From Clostridiales bacterium (GTDB lineage: Bacteria > Bacillota > Clostridia > Oscillospirales > Ruminococcaceae), in assembly GCA_012800685.1 (NCBI GenBank), contig JAAZIT010000169.1, positions 1-5,241 on the forward strand: a stretch of 5,241 nucleotides of DNA, given 5' to 3'. Shown here piece by piece: positions 3,483 through 5,241 of the stretch (the first letter of the stretch is position 1; every line of letters begins with the position of its first letter). Made by a program: the position numbers and the translations under genes. The notes under the pieces were generated by a model. The model ran no database searches, was not told the origin of the DNA, and saw only the letters and a program-made list of their open reading frames with translations.

Positions 3483-5241
3483 AATAATATGAAGTACTTT
3501 GACGTTTTGCCTGAAAAGGTTGCTGAATCGCTTTTGAAAAGGGGCGTTCAGATTAAGGATTTGCTTTACTGCGTAAAAGCCGATTTAGACGGCGAAGGAA
3601 TGTATTACGACGTATACATAACTTTTACAAAAGAGACTTTGTATGTAATTAGTGGCTATGAAAAATATAATAAAGAGCCACAGACTCTATTCGGGCGAAG
3701 AAAAATTCACAATCCATTAGACTTTTTATCAGACTATCAGGTTGAAGATTTCAAGGAATATGAATTAACAAATATAAAAAATATTTATGTTGACAGATAT
3801 CAAAACACAGCCAGATTTATGATAGAGGACAGTAATGAAGAATTTTTAATCGCACAATTTTCAGTGGGATTTTCGGACAAGTTTGAAAAATTTGCACAGC
3901 GTGTTCTCTTGACTAAAAAGAATGAAAAAATAGATGACAGCTTGCTTGATGCTATGAAAACCCACTGTCCTAAATGCCATATGCCTTATCCTGACCCTAA
4001 CAGACCAGTTTGTCCAAGATGCGTAGATAAAAGGTCGGTATTTAAAAGATTGATGTCAATGTTTTGGGAATTCAAATGGGCAGTAATTTTGATTTTACTA
4101 ACAAGTTTAATAAGTACAGGAATTGGAGTTTTAACTCCTATATTCAGTTCAAAAATGTTTTATGATGACGTACTTACAGTAGGCGGAAAGTTTTACGGAA
4201 AAATTATGATGATAGTTATAATTATTGCCTCAATAGCAGTAGTACAAATGGTTTTCAGAATTATTTCTGGAGTGATAATATCGAAGGTAACCCCTGTTGT
4301 GACACACAAGCTTAGAACTAAGATATTTCGCTCAATGCAAGACTTATCAGTAAGTTTTTTTACAAGCAAGCAAACTGGCTCGCTTATGGCAAGAGTTGAC
4401 AGGGACAGCCAAAATATTTTTTGGTTTTTCACTGATATCATGCCCTATGGACTAACCAATATTGTAAAGATAGTTGGTATTTTTATTGCAATGCTTATTA
4501 TAAGTCCATTGTTGTCATTAGGATTGTTTTTGTCAATACTTATTATCGAACTTGTTCAGTGGAAATTTTACAAGGGTCAAAGGAAGCTGTATAGAAAGTT
4601 TGAAAAATCAACAAGAAGTGCAAACTCCGTTTTATCTGACGCAATGAATGGTCAACGTGTTGTAAAAGCTTTTTCAACAGAAGAAAAAGAAGTTAACAGG
4701 TATAATACAAAAAATAAAGAAGCCTTTGATATAAATTATAAGATTAATGAGAGAGTAGCGAATTCAGTTCCATTAATGTGGCTTTTCTTTAGAATAGTCT
4801 CAAACGTATTTTTGCTTCTTGGTGCATATTTAGTTATAAAAGGACATTTAGTGTTTGGTGCGTTGGCGGCTATCTTATCATATAGTGACATGACCTTTGA
4901 ACCAATTCACTTTTTTACATGGATTGGGCACAGAATGTCAAGATGTATAGATGCTGCTTCAAGAATGTTTGAAATAATTGACTCAAAGCCAACAGTTGTT
5001 GAATCTGAAAATCCGGTAAGGATTCCTAATATGCGAGGGGACATTGAGCTTAAAAATGTAAACTTTGAGTATAAGGCAGGAATTCCTATTATTAAAGATG
5101 TCTCAATAAAGGTTACTGCTGGACAAATGTATGGAATAGTAGGAAAAACTGGTGCTGGAAAATCAACAATAATAAACCTTATTGCTCGTTTATATGATGT
5201 AACTGGCGGTGAAATAACAATTGATGGAGTACCGATTAAAA
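3480..5241 (+). CDS. ABC exporter half-transporter with N-terminal soluble domain and zinc ribbon, partial (C-terminus beyond right edge)
   Basis: 587 codons are open from the TTG start to the window edge. Residues 1 to about 160 form a soluble domain rich in beta-like stretches (MYYDVYITFTKETLYVISGY; later NIYVDRYQNTARFMI) that resembles PH-like or regulatory domains; this is by eye. A zinc ribbon follows, C163-x2-C166-x11-C178-x2-C181. The type IV exporter membrane domain spans about 200-490, with helices near 200-222, 242-264, 325-341, 344-360, 431-453 and 458-475. The family phrase SFFTSKQTGSLMARVDRDSQ lies at 292-311. The nucleotide-binding domain begins near 513 (GDIELKNVNFEY, A-loop Y531), with Walker A GKTGAGKST at 555-563 (K561). 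The sequence ends before the Q-loop, signature and Walker B. The family couples ATP hydrolysis to export of drugs, lipids or peptides; substrate is unknown. Half-transporters dimerise, so a partner may follow. Expression probably depends on read-through of the leader terminator. Confidence 0.93.
   Translation, partial: MNNMKYFDVLPEKVAESLLKRGVQIKDLLYCVKADLDGEGMYYDVYITFTKETLYVISGYEKYNKEPQTLFGRRKIHNPLDFLSDYQVEDFKEYELTNIKNIYVDRYQNTARFMIEDSNEEFLIAQFSVGFSDKFEKFAQRVLLTKKNEKIDDSLLDAMKTHCPKCHMPYPDPNRPVCPRCVDKRSVFKRLMSMFWEFKWAVILILLTSLISTGIGVLTPIFSSKMFYDDVLTVGGKFYGKIMMIVIIIASIAVVQMVFRIISGVIISKVTPVVTHKLRTKIFRSMQDLSVSFFTSKQTGSLMARVDRDSQNIFWFFTDIMPYGLTNIVKIVGIFIAMLIISPLLSLGLFLSILIIELVQWKFYKGQRKLYRKFEKSTRSANSVLSDAMNGQRVVKAFSTEEKEVNRYNTKNKEAFDINYKINERVANSVPLMWLFFRIVSNVFLLLGAYLVIKGHLVFGALAAILSYSDMTFEPIHFFTWIGHRMSRCIDAASRMFEIIDSKPTVVESENPVRIPNMRGDIELKNVNFEYKAGIPIIKDVSIKVTAGQMYGIVGKTGAGKSTIINLIARLYDVTGGEITIDGVPIK

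Noticed and set aside
4193..4441. Minus-strand open frame of 82 codons inside the exporter gene
   Set aside because: Antisense to the membrane domain of the ABC exporter; its hydrophobic runs mirror the transmembrane codons.

Overview
The window is AT-rich, compact DNA that reads like a low-GC Firmicute, most likely a gut-type clostridium of the Oscillospiraceae/Ruminococcaceae kind. This rests on the base composition, AAAGGA and GGGGG ribosome-binding sites, consensus SigA-type promoters, use of the MEP isoprenoid pathway and protein style. The placement is an inference, not a measured match.

Layout: two divergent transcription units leave a shared control region (about 2997-3479). Leftward (minus strand) runs a tight operon: an Lrp/AsnC-family regulator (2996-2517), a PLP-dependent class I/II aminotransferase overlapping it by 4 bp (2520-1336), ispE of the MEP pathway 13 bp further on (1322-438), and a zinc-ribbon protein of unknown function (414 to beyond the left edge). 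A well-formed promoter (TTGACT, 17 bp, TATAAT) lies about 100 bp upstream of the regulator. A feedback or amino-acid-responsive regulator thus appears to be co-transcribed with an aminotransferase and, by read-through, with an essential isoprenoid gene.

Rightward (plus strand), a near-consensus extended -10 promoter (3196-3224) drives a leader of about 250 nt before a large ABC exporter gene (3480 to beyond the right edge). The exporter carries an unusual N-terminal soluble domain and a four-cysteine zinc ribbon ahead of its membrane domain. The leader ends in an intrinsic terminator about 38 nt before the gene. An upstream segment can pair with the whole 5' arm and loop of that terminator (13 bp), enclosing a branched fold with two tandem hairpins. 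A short GTG-started reading frame with a strong ribosome-binding site runs through the same region. Together these look like a transcription attenuator controlling the exporter, either ribosome-mediated (as known for bmrB-bmrCD of Bacillus subtilis) or ligand-responsive. I do not recognise it as a known riboswitch class, and it is the most interesting object in the window.

No tRNA, rRNA, insertion sequence, phage gene or CRISPR array was seen.
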